Source: Streptomyces coelicoflavus
GTDB lineage: Bacteria; Actinomycetota; Actinomycetes; Streptomycetales; Streptomycetaceae
Direction: 5' to 3'
Length of the DNA stretch: 64,000 nt
Assembly: GCF_003112555.1 (NCBI RefSeq)
Contig: NZ_BEWB01000002.1
Coordinates: 682,001-746,000 of the forward strand
Part shown: positions 44,552 through 55,666 of the stretch, in pieces
Numbering within the stretch: position 1 is the stretch's first letter
Layout: each line of letters starts with the position of its first letter
Notes under the pieces: generated by a model
Databases searched by the model: none
The model's input: only the letters and a program-made list of their open reading frames with translations
What the model was told of the DNA's origin: nothing
Made by a program: the position numbers and the translations under genes

Positions 44552-44666
44552 ATTCCAATGATACGCCTGTTCGATTTTGAGGCGCGCGTTCCCTTCGGTG
44601 GTTCACGCGAAAGGGTGGCGCCGCGGGCCGGTCCGGCTGTCAGACCCCTGCCCTACCGTGAAAGAC

Positions 44667-45212
44667 ATGGACGGTGTGGACGAGTTCGACGGCGGGCGGA
44701 CCGGGGCGGGCGGGCAGCAGGTGAGCCTGGTCCCCTGGGCGGAGGGGGACCTGTGGCTGCTGCGCAGGCTGAACAGCCCGGAGATGACGGCGCACCTGGG
44801 CGGCCCGGAGAGCGAGGAGCAGCTCCTGCTCCGCAACCGCCGGTACGTGGAGCCGGCGCCGGGGCGGATGTACCGGGTGACCCTGGCGGCGGGCGGCGAG
44901 ACCGTCGGCTCCGTCGGGTACTGGCGGCGGACCTGGCAGGGCGCCGAGATCTGGGAGGCCGGCTGGGGCGTGCTGCCCGAGTTCCAGGGGCGCGGGCTGG
45001 CCGTGCGGGCGGCCCGCGCCGTCCGGGAGGCGGCCGGGGCGGACGGGTCCCACCGGTATCTGCACGCGTTCCCGAGCGTCGGCCACGCCGCGTCCAACGC
45101 GGTCTGCCGGGGAGCCGGGTTCACGCTGCTCGGGCAGGCCGACTTCGAGTATCCGAAGGGCCACTGGATCAGGTCCAACGACTGGCGCGTGGACCTGGAG
45201 AGGGAGGACTGA
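44667..45212 (+). CDS. GNAT N-acetyltransferase (RimJ/RimL-like)
   Basis: 181 residues from the ATG at 44667; TACCGT at 44654-44659 lies 7 nt before it, so leaderless. Acetyltransferase core: VGSVGYWRRTWQGAEIWEAG near residue 72, WGVLPEFQGRGLAVRAARAV with the CoA loop near residue 105, and the C-terminal SNAVCRGAGFTLLGQ. Substrate unknown. It is 4 nt upstream of the DUF2277 gene. Confidence 0.88.
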   Translation: MDGVDEFDGGRTGAGGQQVSLVPWAEGDLWLLRRLNSPEMTAHLGGPESEEQLLLRNRRYVEPAPGRMYRVTLAAGGETVGSVGYWRRTWQGAEIWEAGWGVLPEFQGRGLAVRAARAVREAAGADGSHRYLHAFPSVGHAASNAVCRGAGFTLLGQADFEYPKGHWIRSNDWRVDLERED

Positions 45213-45216
45213 CGTC

Positions 45217-45450
45217 ATGTGCCGCAGCATCAAGACCCTGCGTCCGCCGGTGCTGGCCGAGGAGGCCACCGAGGACGAGATCAGGGCCGCAGCCCTTCAG
45301 TACGTACGCAAGGTCTCCGGCTTCCGCGCGCCCGCCGCGCACAACCAGGAGGCCTTCGACCGCGCCGTCGAGGCCGTCGCCGAGGCCACGGCCGAGCTGC
45401 TGGCCGGCCTGGAGATTCGGGGAGGCGGCGGCGCGCGACGGGCCTCCTGA
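45217..45450 (+). CDS. DUF2277 family small protein
   Basis: 77 residues. MCRSIKTLRPPVLAEEATED near the start, AALQYVRKVSGFRAPAAHN and the C-terminal amphipathic helix AVAEATAELLAGL match DUF2277, a small actinobacterial family of unknown function with a conserved N-terminal Cys. It begins 4 nt after the GNAT stop with GGGAGG within that gene, so it is co-translated. Confidence 0.85.
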   Translation: MCRSIKTLRPPVLAEEATEDEIRAAALQYVRKVSGFRAPAAHNQEAFDRAVEAVAEATAELLAGLEIRGGGGARRAS

Positions 45451-45464
45451 CGCCGTCCGGCGGG

Positions 45465-45526
45465 ACCGCGCCCGGCCCCGTGCCGCTCGGGCCGCACCGC
45501 GCCCGGCCCCGTACCACTCGGGCCGC
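45465..45526. repeat. Two tandem copies of a 31-bp unit
   Basis: Copies at 45465-45495 and 45496-45526 begin ACCGCGCCCGG and differ at two positions; a 6-base start of a third copy follows. They fill the gap between the convergent DUF2277 and DedA genes. Confidence 0.9.
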
Positions 45527-45562
45527 ACCGCGGCACCTGCCGCCATGAGGCCGGTGCCGCTG

Positions 45563-46198
45563 CTACGAGGCCTCGGCGGTCCGGGGCTGGCGGCGCATCA
45601 GGTACGCCGCGCCCGCCCCCGCGCCGAAGAGCGCCGCCAGTGACACGCCCGTCGTCAGCCAGCTCGCGCCCAGCCACTGGCCGCCGAAGTAGCCGAGGGC
45701 GACGCTGTAGGCGGCCCAGGCCAGCCCGGCCAGGGCCGACCAGGGGAGGAACTCGCGGATCCGGCGATGGGCCGCGCCGGCGACCAGCGAGACGACCGAG
45801 CGGCCGGCCGGGGCGAAGCGGGCCAGGACGACGAGGGCGCCGCCGCCGCGGGCCAGGGCGCCGCCGAGACGTTCCTGCGCCGTGGTCAGCCGCCGGGACC
45901 GGGCGATGGCGCGGTCCAGCCGTGCCCCGCCGCGCCAGGCGAGGCGGTAGACGGCCAGGTCGCCGAGGACGGAGGCGGTCGCCGCGCAGAGCGTCAGGAC
46001 GAGGATGTCGGGGACGTCCTGCGGCACCCGTCCGGCAGCCGCCGCTCCCGAACCGGCGGCCGCCGCCGTCGCCGCCGTGATCACCAGGACGCCGCTCGGC
46101 AGCACCGGCAGGAAGATGTCGAGGAGCACCGAGACGGCCACCAGCGCATAGATCCACGGGCTGCTGACCAGTGCCCCGACGACTCCCAGACTCTCCAC
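45563..46198 (-). CDS. DedA/SNARE-associated family membrane protein
   Basis: 211 residues from a GTG at 46196-46198 that has GGGGAG 8 nt before it; upstream codons in frame lack such a site. Four or five membrane segments. DedA features: LLDIFLPVLPSGVLVITAA near residue 20, VLARFAPAGRSVVSLVAGA near residue 122 with the membrane Arg, and ALAGLAWAAYSVALGYFGG. It is more divergent than the DedA at 39079-39837 and probably handles a different lipid carrier. Confidence 0.85.
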   Translation of the reverse strand: MESLGVVGALVSSPWIYALVAVSVLLDIFLPVLPSGVLVITAATAAAAGSGAAAAGRVPQDVPDILVLTLCAATASVLGDLAVYRLAWRGGARLDRAIARSRRLTTAQERLGGALARGGGALVVLARFAPAGRSVVSLVAGAAHRRIREFLPWSALAGLAWAAYSVALGYFGGQWLGASWLTTGVSLAALFGAGAGAAYLMRRQPRTAEAS

Positions 46199-46411
46199 GA
46201 CCACAACTCCCCGACGACTCCCCCGTGGGCCGGGCCTGCCGCGAGACGCGGGGACGGCAGGATCGGCCAATGACAGCCATACAGCGTACGCCCGGGGTGT
46301 GACAGAGGGTTCACAGGGGGCTCGTGTGTTCGGCGCGTGACGTTCACACCGAAGTCGACCGCGCAGGGCTCCGCCGGCGTGCGTGACGACGGGGAGCCCC
46401 GCGCGGTCCGG

Positions 46412-46873
46412 TCAGGCCGCGACCGGCGTCTTCGGTTCCGGGGCGGGCTGCTTCCGCTCGGACGTGCGCCGCGCGAGGAGCCGGTCCAGGCCGAAGGCGC
46501 CGGAACCGGTGAAGGCGAGCAGCAGGAAGACCCAGCAGAACATGACGGAGGCCTCGCCGCCGTTCTCCATCGGCCACAGGGCGCCCGGCTGGTGCACCTT
46601 GAAGTACGCGTAGGCCATGGAGCCGGAAGAGACGACCGCCGCGGCTCGGGTGCCGAGGCCCAGCAGGACGAGGCCGCCGCCGACCAGTTGGATCACGGCC
46701 GCGTACCAGCCCGGCCAGGTGCCCGCGTCGATCGTGCCGCCCGAGCCCGCCGCGCCGCCGAGGACGCCGAACAGGGAGGCGGCGCCGTGGCAGGCGAACA
46801 ACAGGCCGACGACCATGCGGAACAAGCCGAGTACGTAGGGCTGGGCGTTGGTGCCGTTGAGGCGTTCGGGCAT
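46412..46873 (-). CDS. DoxX family membrane protein
   Basis: 153 residues with four membrane segments. DoxX pattern: LGLFRMVVGLLFACHGAASL near residue 15, WYAAVIQLVGGGLVLLGLGT near residue 57, AYAYFKVHQPGALWPMENGG and VFLLLAFTGSGAFGLDRLL. Family members are linked to thiosulfate oxidation or redox stress complexes, with no proven reaction here. The upstream gap has two palindromes (46946-46974), one resembling an iron box. Confidence 0.88.
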   Translation of the reverse strand: MPERLNGTNAQPYVLGLFRMVVGLLFACHGAASLFGVLGGAAGSGGTIDAGTWPGWYAAVIQLVGGGLVLLGLGTRAAAVVSSGSMAYAYFKVHQPGALWPMENGGEASVMFCWVFLLLAFTGSGAFGLDRLLARRTSERKQPAPEPKTPVAA

Positions 46874-46945
46874 GGGGGGTTGCTCCTTCGGTCGACCGGC
46901 CGAGGGCGCGGCCGGCGGGGGACGGAACCGAGTGGGCTGCCCACG

Positions 46946-46974
46946 TTAGGTGTGCCTAATGAGTACTTGCAAGT
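46946..46974. promoter_or_regulatory. Two palindromes before the DoxX gene
   Basis: TTAGG-TGTG-CCTAA (46946-46959) is a perfect inverted repeat resembling the ends of Streptomyces DmdR/IdeR iron boxes (TTAGG...CCTAA) but 5 bp shorter than the consensus I recall. ACTTGCAAGT at 46965-46974 is a second perfect palindrome, 5 nt away. Either may bind a regulator of DoxX. Confidence 0.45.
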
Positions 46975-47126
46975 TCAACATTTAGCCATAGCCTGACGTG
47001 CGGTCACCTGCACGGCATGGACGCCGAGGCAGGTGGGAGCGCTCCCACGCCCGCGGTGCGGCCTGCGGACGTGACTCAATTCATACCCCGCCCCGCCCGC
47101 CGCACGCCCCGCCCGGCGTATCCCGC

Positions 47127-48779
47127 CTACGCCAGTTCCCGGTCCGTGATCATCCGGAGCACGTTCGTGCCGTCGCGGTTCGCCCGGGCCTGCTCCAGGC
47201 GCAGTCGCGCCGACCGGCCCCGCAGCGTCAGCGTCATGATCTGGTTGCCGAACCAGGGGCCGCCCGTCCTGCGCCAGCTCACCGCCGGCGGCGCACAGCG
47301 TCCGTGCCGGGCGATGCGCCGCCCGAGCGCTCGCGCCGGGGCGCTCCAGCCGAAGCGGAAGCCGAGGCGGATCGAGAGCGGCACGGAGTTGTGCACCGGG
47401 GAGCAGGTCAGCTGGGCCACCCGCGCGTCGGGCGCACGCCCCGCCCACGAAGGCTCGGCCACGTAGGCGTGGTGGACGTCGCCGGACAGCACGCTCACCG
47501 TCGCGGGCGCCCCCGGTCCCGTACCGGCCTCGGCGATCAGGTCGCCGAGCGCGTCGAAGGACGACGGGAACGCGGCCCAGTGCTCGAGGTCGGCCCCGCG
47601 CCGGATCCACTCGCCGCGCCGCGCCCAGCGCTCGCCCCGCTCGCCGCCGCACATCGCGGCGTTCCACGCCTCCACGTCGTGCACCAGGTGGGGCAGCAGC
47701 CAGGGCAGGGAGGTGCCGATCAGCAGGTGGTCGTACGCGCTGTCGCTGTCACTGTCGCCCCGTCCCTCCAGGATCTGTTCGCGCAGCCAGGCGGCCTCGC
47801 CCGGGTCGAGCATCGTGCGGCGGTCCTCGTCCAGGACGCGTGCCGCGCGGGAGTCCACCATCAGCAGCCGGGTGCGCCCGAAGTCGCGCCGGTAGCTCCA
47901 GCGGACGGAGGCCGGGTCGGAGTCCGCCCGGGCGGCGAACGCGCGCAGGGCGTCGGTGCCGTCGGGGGTCCCGCGGACGGCGGCGTAGAGCGGGTCGGCG
48001 GTCAGCTCGTCGGGGGAGAGGTTGCCCAGCTGCTGGTACACCCAGTACGACATCAGCCCGCTCAGCAGCCGCTCCTGCCACCAGTCGGTGGCCCGCATGT
48101 CGGCGAGCCAGGCGGCGGAGGTGTTCCAGTCGTCGATGACGTCGTGGTCGTCGAAGATCATGCAGCTGGGCACGGTGGACAGCAGCCAGCGCACCTCGGG
48201 GTCGAGCCACGATTCGTAGTAGAGGCGGGTGTACTCCTCGTAGTCGGCGATCTGGTCGCCTGGGGGCCGGTCCAGGTCGCGGCGGCCGGCGAGCCAGTGG
48301 CGGGTCGCGTCGGAGACCTCGTCCGCGTACACCTGGTCGCCGAGCAGCAGCAGGACGTCGGGGCGGGCGCGCTCGGGGTCGGCCGCGAGACGGGCGGAGA
48401 GGGTGTCCAGGGCGTCCGGGCCCACCGAGTCCTTGCCGCCGGCCGGTGGCGCGGCCCAGCGGCAGGAGCCGAAGGCGACGCGCATGCCGTCGTCGTCCGT
48501 GGGCGTGGCGATCACCGAGGGCGGGAAGCGGGAGTCGGCCGGCGGCCACACGCTCGCGCCGTCGAGGAGTACCTCGTACTCCGTCGCCGTACCCGGGGTC
48601 AGACCGCCGACCGGGACCAGGGCGTAGTGGTGGCCCGCGATCCGGAAGGTGCGGGCCGTGCCCCGGGCGCCGTCGGCGCAGCGCACCTCGGCGGTGCAGG
48701 GGCCGCTCGTCTCCACCCAGACGGTCGCGCACGAACCGTCGGCGTATCTCAGCAGTGGGCCCAGGCGCAGTCCCGCCAT
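47127..48779 (-). CDS. PhoD-like metallophosphatase, cytoplasmic form
   Basis: 550 residues with no signal peptide, unlike secreted PhoD. An N-terminal fibronectin-like domain (LRLGPLLRYADGSCATVWVE) precedes the phosphatase domain: RVAFGSCRWA near residue 100, LLLLGDQVYADEVSD near 145, CMIFDDHDVIDDWN near 207 and VSVLSGDVHHAYVAEPSW near 435. These are the metal ligands of the purple-acid-like phosphatase fold. The substrate (phosphodiester or phosphomonoester) is unknown. Confidence 0.9.
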   Translation of the reverse strand: MAGLRLGPLLRYADGSCATVWVETSGPCTAEVRCADGARGTARTFRIAGHHYALVPVGGLTPGTATEYEVLLDGASVWPPADSRFPPSVIATPTDDDGMRVAFGSCRWAAPPAGGKDSVGPDALDTLSARLAADPERARPDVLLLLGDQVYADEVSDATRHWLAGRRDLDRPPGDQIADYEEYTRLYYESWLDPEVRWLLSTVPSCMIFDDHDVIDDWNTSAAWLADMRATDWWQERLLSGLMSYWVYQQLGNLSPDELTADPLYAAVRGTPDGTDALRAFAARADSDPASVRWSYRRDFGRTRLLMVDSRAARVLDEDRRTMLDPGEAAWLREQILEGRGDSDSDSAYDHLLIGTSLPWLLPHLVHDVEAWNAAMCGGERGERWARRGEWIRRGADLEHWAAFPSSFDALGDLIAEAGTGPGAPATVSVLSGDVHHAYVAEPSWAGRAPDARVAQLTCSPVHNSVPLSIRLGFRFGWSAPARALGRRIARHGRCAPPAVSWRRTGGPWFGNQIMTLTLRGRSARLRLEQARANRDGTNVLRMITDRELA

Positions 48780-48879
48780 GATGATCCTCTCCTCCGTCGC
48801 ACCGTACGGTACGGAACGACGGAGGCCGGCGGGGAGGTTCCGGGCCGAACGGATGGACGAACGGACGGTGGACGGCGCG

Positions 48880-49524
48880 TCAGCAGTTCGCGAGGTAGCC
48901 CTGGAGGGCGGACTTCTCCGCCGAGTCGACCGAGAGGTCGTAGTAGTACTTCACCTGCACCCAGGCGCGCACGTACGTGCAGCGGTAGGCGCTGCGCGAG
49001 GGCATCCAGGTGGCCGGGTCCTGGTCGCCCTTGGACTGGTTGACGTTGTCGGTGACCGCGAGGAGCTGGGGCCGGGTCAGGTCGTTGGCGAAGGACTGCC
49101 GGCGCGAGGTGGTCCAGGAGTCGGCGCCCGAGTCCCAGGCTTCGGCGAGGGGGACCATGTGGTCGATGTCCACGTCGGAGGAGGCGGACCAGGTGGCGCC
49201 GTCGTACGGGGAGTACCAGGTGCCGCTGGTGGCGGCGCAGGAGGAGTTGGTGACGACGTCCTCGCCGTCCCGCTTGAGGATCGTCTCGCGGGTGTTGCAG
49301 GTGCCGGACTGGGTGATCCAGTGCGGGAAGAGGTCGCGGTCGTAGCCGGTGCGGTCCTCGGAGGCCACCGTGAGGGAGGAGAGGTAGGTGCGGGCGGTGG
49401 CGGCGCTGACCGGGGTGGGGAGGGCGGCGGAGGCGGCCGGGCCGTTGAGGAGCCCGGCGGAGGCTATGAGCCCGGTGAACGCGGCGAGGAAACCGAGCCG
49501 TCGACGCGCGTAGAACTTCGGCAT
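48880..49524 (-). CDS. Secreted HNH-family nuclease (GmrSD/DUF1524-like)
   Basis: 214 residues from the ATG at 49524, preceded by AAGGGAG. A signal peptide with twin basic start (MPKFYARRRLGFLAAFTGLI) is cleaved near ASAALP. The catalytic motif DVDIDHMVPLAEAWDSG near residue 122, followed by FANDLTRPQLLAVTDNVNQS and KGDQDPATWMP, is the HNH active site (DHxVPL...N). Four cysteines probably form two disulfides. It likely degrades extracellular DNA for nutrition or during lysis of the mycelium. Confidence 0.9.
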   Translation of the reverse strand: MPKFYARRRLGFLAAFTGLIASAGLLNGPAASAALPTPVSAATARTYLSSLTVASEDRTGYDRDLFPHWITQSGTCNTRETILKRDGEDVVTNSSCAATSGTWYSPYDGATWSASSDVDIDHMVPLAEAWDSGADSWTTSRRQSFANDLTRPQLLAVTDNVNQSKGDQDPATWMPSRSAYRCTYVRAWVQVKYYYDLSVDSAEKSALQGYLANC

Positions 49525-49723
49525 GCGAACTCCCTTGAGGTGTGGGGGTGTTGGGACGCGGGCAGGGGAATGCTCGCGACGCCGCATGACGCACAGGTGT
49601 GCGGTCGGTAAGAAGTTAGTGACGTGTGCATGGCACGTCTAGGAGTGTGACGGGACTCGTCACAGGACCTTGACGGGACTCGGCGCGGGACTTTCGGCCC
49701 TCGGTCCCGTCCGGAGGTTCGCG

Positions 49724-49729
49724 TACTAT
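49724..49729 (+). promoter_or_regulatory. -10 box of the riboswitch-controlled gene
   Basis: TACTAT sits 12-14 nt before the first riboswitch stem. No convincing -35 is visible. The 200 nt between the HNH gene and this box hold nothing I can name. Confidence 0.5.
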
Positions 49730-49736
49730 GGACGGC

Positions 49737-49845
49737 GCAGAAGGGGAGTAGCTCTTCGCCGGACCGTCGACATACTGCTCAGCCCGCCTGAGCCGGCGCC
49801 CGGAGGCAGGCCTCGTGCGCGAGGCTGGCCAGCGAGACCTTCGGC
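49737..49845 (+). promoter_or_regulatory. yybP-ykoY (manganese) riboswitch aptamer
   Basis: The conserved start AAGGGGAGTAGC (49741-49752) and the downstream partner GGCTGGCCAGCGAGACCTTC (49823-49842) are those of the yybP-ykoY class. P1 is closed by GAAGG (49740-49744) and CCTTC (49838-49842). An internal stem lies in between (GCTCAGCCCGCCTGAGC, and CCTCGTGCGCGAGG). This class senses Mn2+ and very often precedes GDT1/UPF0016 exporters, as here. Confidence 0.8.
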
Positions 49846-49857
49846 AAGCAGTGCACG

Positions 49858-49936
49858 CCCGTGCCGTACGGCACGGGTGGATCCGTGTGCTGCCGTGCCG
49901 AGGTGTCGCGCGTCGCGCGGATCGTGGGATCCGCGC
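49858..49936 (+). promoter_or_regulatory. Expression platform hairpins downstream of the aptamer
   Basis: Two strong stems follow the aptamer: CCCGTGCCG/CGGCACGGG with a 2-nt loop (49858-49877) and GCGCGGATC/GATCCGCGC with loop GTGG (49915-49936). GGATCC also occurs at 49879-49884, allowing an alternative pairing with the second stem. They could act as terminator/antiterminator or control access to the GAGGA site at 49972. Confidence 0.5.
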
Positions 49937-49979
49937 AATCAGCACTCTCGGTGGGGTGGCCCCGACCGATTGAGGAATC

Positions 49980-50561
49980 TTGATCAGCCTGACCGTGACG
50001 GCGCTCGTCTTCGGTGTCGTCTTCCTCGCCGAACTGCCGGACAAGACCGCCCTCGCCGGCCTCGTCCTCGGCACCCGCTACCGCGCCTCGTACGTCTTCG
50101 CGGGCGTCGCCGCCGCCTTCCTGCTGCACGTCGTGCTCGCGGTCGCGGCCGGCAGTGTGCTGACCCTGCTGCCGCAGCAGCTCGTGCACGCGATCACCGG
50201 CGTGCTGTTCCTCGGCGGTGCCGCCGTGCTGCTGATGAAGAAGGACGACGAGGACGAGGAGGTCCGCAAGCCGCAGGACCAGTCCTTCTGGAAGGTCTCC
50301 GGGGCGGGATTCATGCTCATCCTGGTCGCCGAGTTCGGCGACCTGACGCAGATCATGACGGCCAACCTCGCCGCCCGCTACGACGATCCGCTCTCCGTCG
50401 GTCTCGGTGCGGTGCTCGCGCTGTGGGCGGTGGCCGGGCTCGGCATCGTCGGTGGAAAGGCCCTGATGAAGCGGGTGCCGCTGGCGCTGATCACGAAGAT
50501 CGCGGCCGTGCTCATGCTGGGCCTGGGCGTGTGGAGCCTGTGGGAGGCGATCAGCGGCTGA
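49980..50561 (+). CDS. GDT1/TMEM165 (UPF0016) family manganese transporter
   Basis: 193 residues from a TTG start with GAGGA just upstream; family members typically begin with the sequence ISLTVTALVFGVVFLAEL. Six membrane segments in two repeats, each with the E-x-G-D-[KR]-T/S motif or its variant: FLAELPDKTALAG near residue 17 and LVAEFGDLTQIMTANL near 120. These acidic motifs carry Mn2+/Ca2+ in exchange for protons. The riboswitch upstream fits induction by excess Mn2+ to export it. Confidence 0.93.
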   Translation: MISLTVTALVFGVVFLAELPDKTALAGLVLGTRYRASYVFAGVAAAFLLHVVLAVAAGSVLTLLPQQLVHAITGVLFLGGAAVLLMKKDDEDEEVRKPQDQSFWKVSGAGFMLILVAEFGDLTQIMTANLAARYDDPLSVGLGAVLALWAVAGLGIVGGKALMKRVPLALITKIAAVLMLGLGVWSLWEAISG

Positions 50562-50593
50562 GTGCCGGCCGGCCCGGGCCGCCACCGGTCCGC

Positions 50594-50633
50594 GGGGGCG
50601 GTCGGCGGGGGCGGTCGGCGGGGGCCGGGCGGG
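50594..50633. repeat. G-rich tandem repeat, possible G-quadruplex
   Basis: GGGGGCGGTCGGC occurs at 50594-50606 and 50607-50619, and GGGGGCCGGGCGGG follows. Several G runs on the plus strand could stack as a quadruplex between the transporter gene and the HAD promoter. Structure is inference. Confidence 0.6.
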
Positions 50634-50676
50634 CATCGGTGGCGCGGGCCGCTGGCGCTATCCCCGCTCCGTTTTG

Positions 50677-50740
50677 TACCGTGGATGAACAAAGTGGCTC
50701 CCGCCCGTTCTCCCTGACCGGCGGGCGGGGCCACCTTGTT
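50677..50740 (+). promoter_or_regulatory. Promoter and long 5' leader hairpin of the HAD gene
   Basis: TACCGT at 50677-50682 is a -10 box whose start point would fall at about 50689. From 50688 to 50740 the leader folds into a long stem: AACAA, GTGGC and CCCGCCCG pair in order with CGGGCGGG, GCCAC and TTGTT, broken only by small bulges. It is followed by a C/T run (TCTCCTCCCC) that can pair with the GGAG at 50758-50761 before the ATG, so translation control is possible. I know no named RNA class for it. Confidence 0.5.
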
Positions 50741-50768
50741 TCTCCTCCCCGTGCCTTGGAGTCTGCCG

Positions 50769-51434
50769 ATGACGGCCACCGCCACCACCGTTCTGCCCGC
50801 CCGTGCCCTGCTGCTCGACATGGACGGCACCCTCGTCAACTCGGACGCCGCCGTCGAGCGCGTCTGGCGGCGCTGGGCCGACCGGCACGGGCTGGACGGC
50901 GACGAGGTCATGAAGGTCGTCCACGGACGGCAGGGCTACGCCTCGATGGCGCTGCTGCTGCCGGACCGGCCCATGGAGCAGAACCACGCCGACAACGCGC
51001 GCATGCTCGCCGAGGAGACCGCCGACACCGAGGGCGTCGTCGCGATCCCCGGCGCTTCGGAGTTCCTCGCCTCGCTGCGCGGGCTGCCGCACGCCCTGGT
51101 GACCTCGGCCGACGTGGCCCTGTCCACCGCGCGGATGGCCGCCGCCGGGCTCGCACAGCCGGACGTCCGGGTCACCGCCGAGTCGGTCGGCGCGAGCAAG
51201 CCCGACCCGGAGGGCTTCCTCAAGGGCGCCGCCGAGCTCGGCATCGCCCCCGCCGACTGCATCGTCTTCGAGGACTCCGGCGCCGGCATCGCGGCCGGGC
51301 GCGCCGCCGGGATGCGCGTCGTCGGGGTCGGGCCGCGCGCCGGGCTCCACGGGCCGGACGTGGTCGTGGAGGACCTCACGCGGGTGCGCGTCGAGGCCGG
51401 CGCGGACGGCACGCTGCGCCTGCACATCGGCTGA
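50769..51434 (+). CDS. HAD phosphatase, beta-phosphoglucomutase/phosphatase type
   Basis: 221 residues from the ATG at 50769 with GGAG 8 nt before it. Motifs: LLLDMDGTLVNSDAAVERVW near residue 15, ALVTSADVAL (motif II), SVGASKPDPEGFLKGA (motif III Lys) and CIVFEDSGAGIAAGRAAGM (motif IV Asp). A small helical cap follows motif I. Such proteins dephosphorylate sugar phosphates (2-deoxyglucose-6-P, mannitol-1-P, glycerol-P). The long structured leader is unusual for the family. Confidence 0.92.
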   Translation: MTATATTVLPARALLLDMDGTLVNSDAAVERVWRRWADRHGLDGDEVMKVVHGRQGYASMALLLPDRPMEQNHADNARMLAEETADTEGVVAIPGASEFLASLRGLPHALVTSADVALSTARMAAAGLAQPDVRVTAESVGASKPDPEGFLKGAAELGIAPADCIVFEDSGAGIAAGRAAGMRVVGVGPRAGLHGPDVVVEDLTRVRVEAGADGTLRLHIG

Positions 51435-51461
51435 CGGGACGGCCGGGACGGCCGGGACAGC
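51435..51461. repeat. Three tandem copies of a 9-bp unit after the HAD stop
   Basis: CGGGACGGC occurs at 51435-51443 and 51444-51452, with CGGGACAGC at 51453-51461, directly after the TGA. Confidence 0.85.
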
Positions 51462-51507
51462 CATCGGGGGCCCGCCTGCCCGGGCTCCTGGCCCGCCCCT
51501 CGTGCGG

Positions 51508-54992
<3,485 letters not shown>

Positions 54993-55002
54993 AGGGGCGC
55001 CG

Positions 55003-55503
55003 TCAGGAGTCGCGGCGCAGCGGCTTGGCGAACCAGTGCTCGGCGTAGGGACTCTCGTTGTACGCCTCGGTCTCGGTGTAGCCCAGGCGCGCGTACAGGG
55101 CGCGGGCCTCGATCAGGTCGCCGCGCGTGTCCAGGACCATGCGCTCGGCCCCGAGCGTGCGTGCCACGTCCTCGGCGGCCCGCACGAGCAGCGCGGCGCC
55201 GCCCCGGCCGCGCATCCCGGCGTACAGGAACACCCGGGTCAGCTCGGCGGTCGCGTCGTCCAGCAGCCGCACGCCCGAGGTGCCGGCCGGTTCACCGCCG
55301 TAGCGCGCGACCAGCAGCCCGCCCCGGGGCGGTACGAGGTCGGAGCCGGAGTACGCGGCGATCTCCCGCTCCAGCTCGTCGGGGTCGGTGGAGCGCCCCT
55401 CGTACAGCTGGTACCAGCGGTCGCTCACCTCCGTGTAGTACGCGCGCCAGAGGGCGGCGGCGACGGGGGAGTCGTACGGTTCCGGGGCGACGGTCCAGGT
55501 CAT
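55003..55503 (-). CDS. GNAT N-acetyltransferase
   Basis: 166 residues from the ATG at 55503; ATGs at 55512 and 55521 are alternatives and no ribosome binding site decides. CoA-binding core VFLYAGMRGRGGAALLVRAA near residue 95 and the C-terminal LYARLGYTETEAYNESPYAE are typical. Substrate unknown. It is convergent to the MFS fusion gene with 10 nt between stops. Confidence 0.87.
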   Translation of the reverse strand: MTWTVAPEPYDSPVAAALWRAYYTEVSDRWYQLYEGRSTDPDELEREIAAYSGSDLVPPRGGLLVARYGGEPAGTSGVRLLDDATAELTRVFLYAGMRGRGGAALLVRAAEDVARTLGAERMVLDTRGDLIEARALYARLGYTETEAYNESPYAEHWFAKPLRRDS

Positions 55504-55666
55504 GACGGGCATGGTCGGCAGGGACCGGTGGACGGAGCAAGCGTATTTTCCCACCGATGCGCCCTCGGCGCACGCCGTGCGCCGTTTGAGCGCGGCCCCG
55601 GAGGCAACCCGAACCGCGAACCGGCTTGCTCGGAGAGCCGGCAGGCGGAATACCCGGAAGGCACTC

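Noticed and set aside
45297-46280. Longer frame extending the DedA-like gene at 45563-46198
   Set aside because: Other frames over this region are shadows; within the true frame the GTG at 46198 is the one with a properly spaced GGGGAG site.
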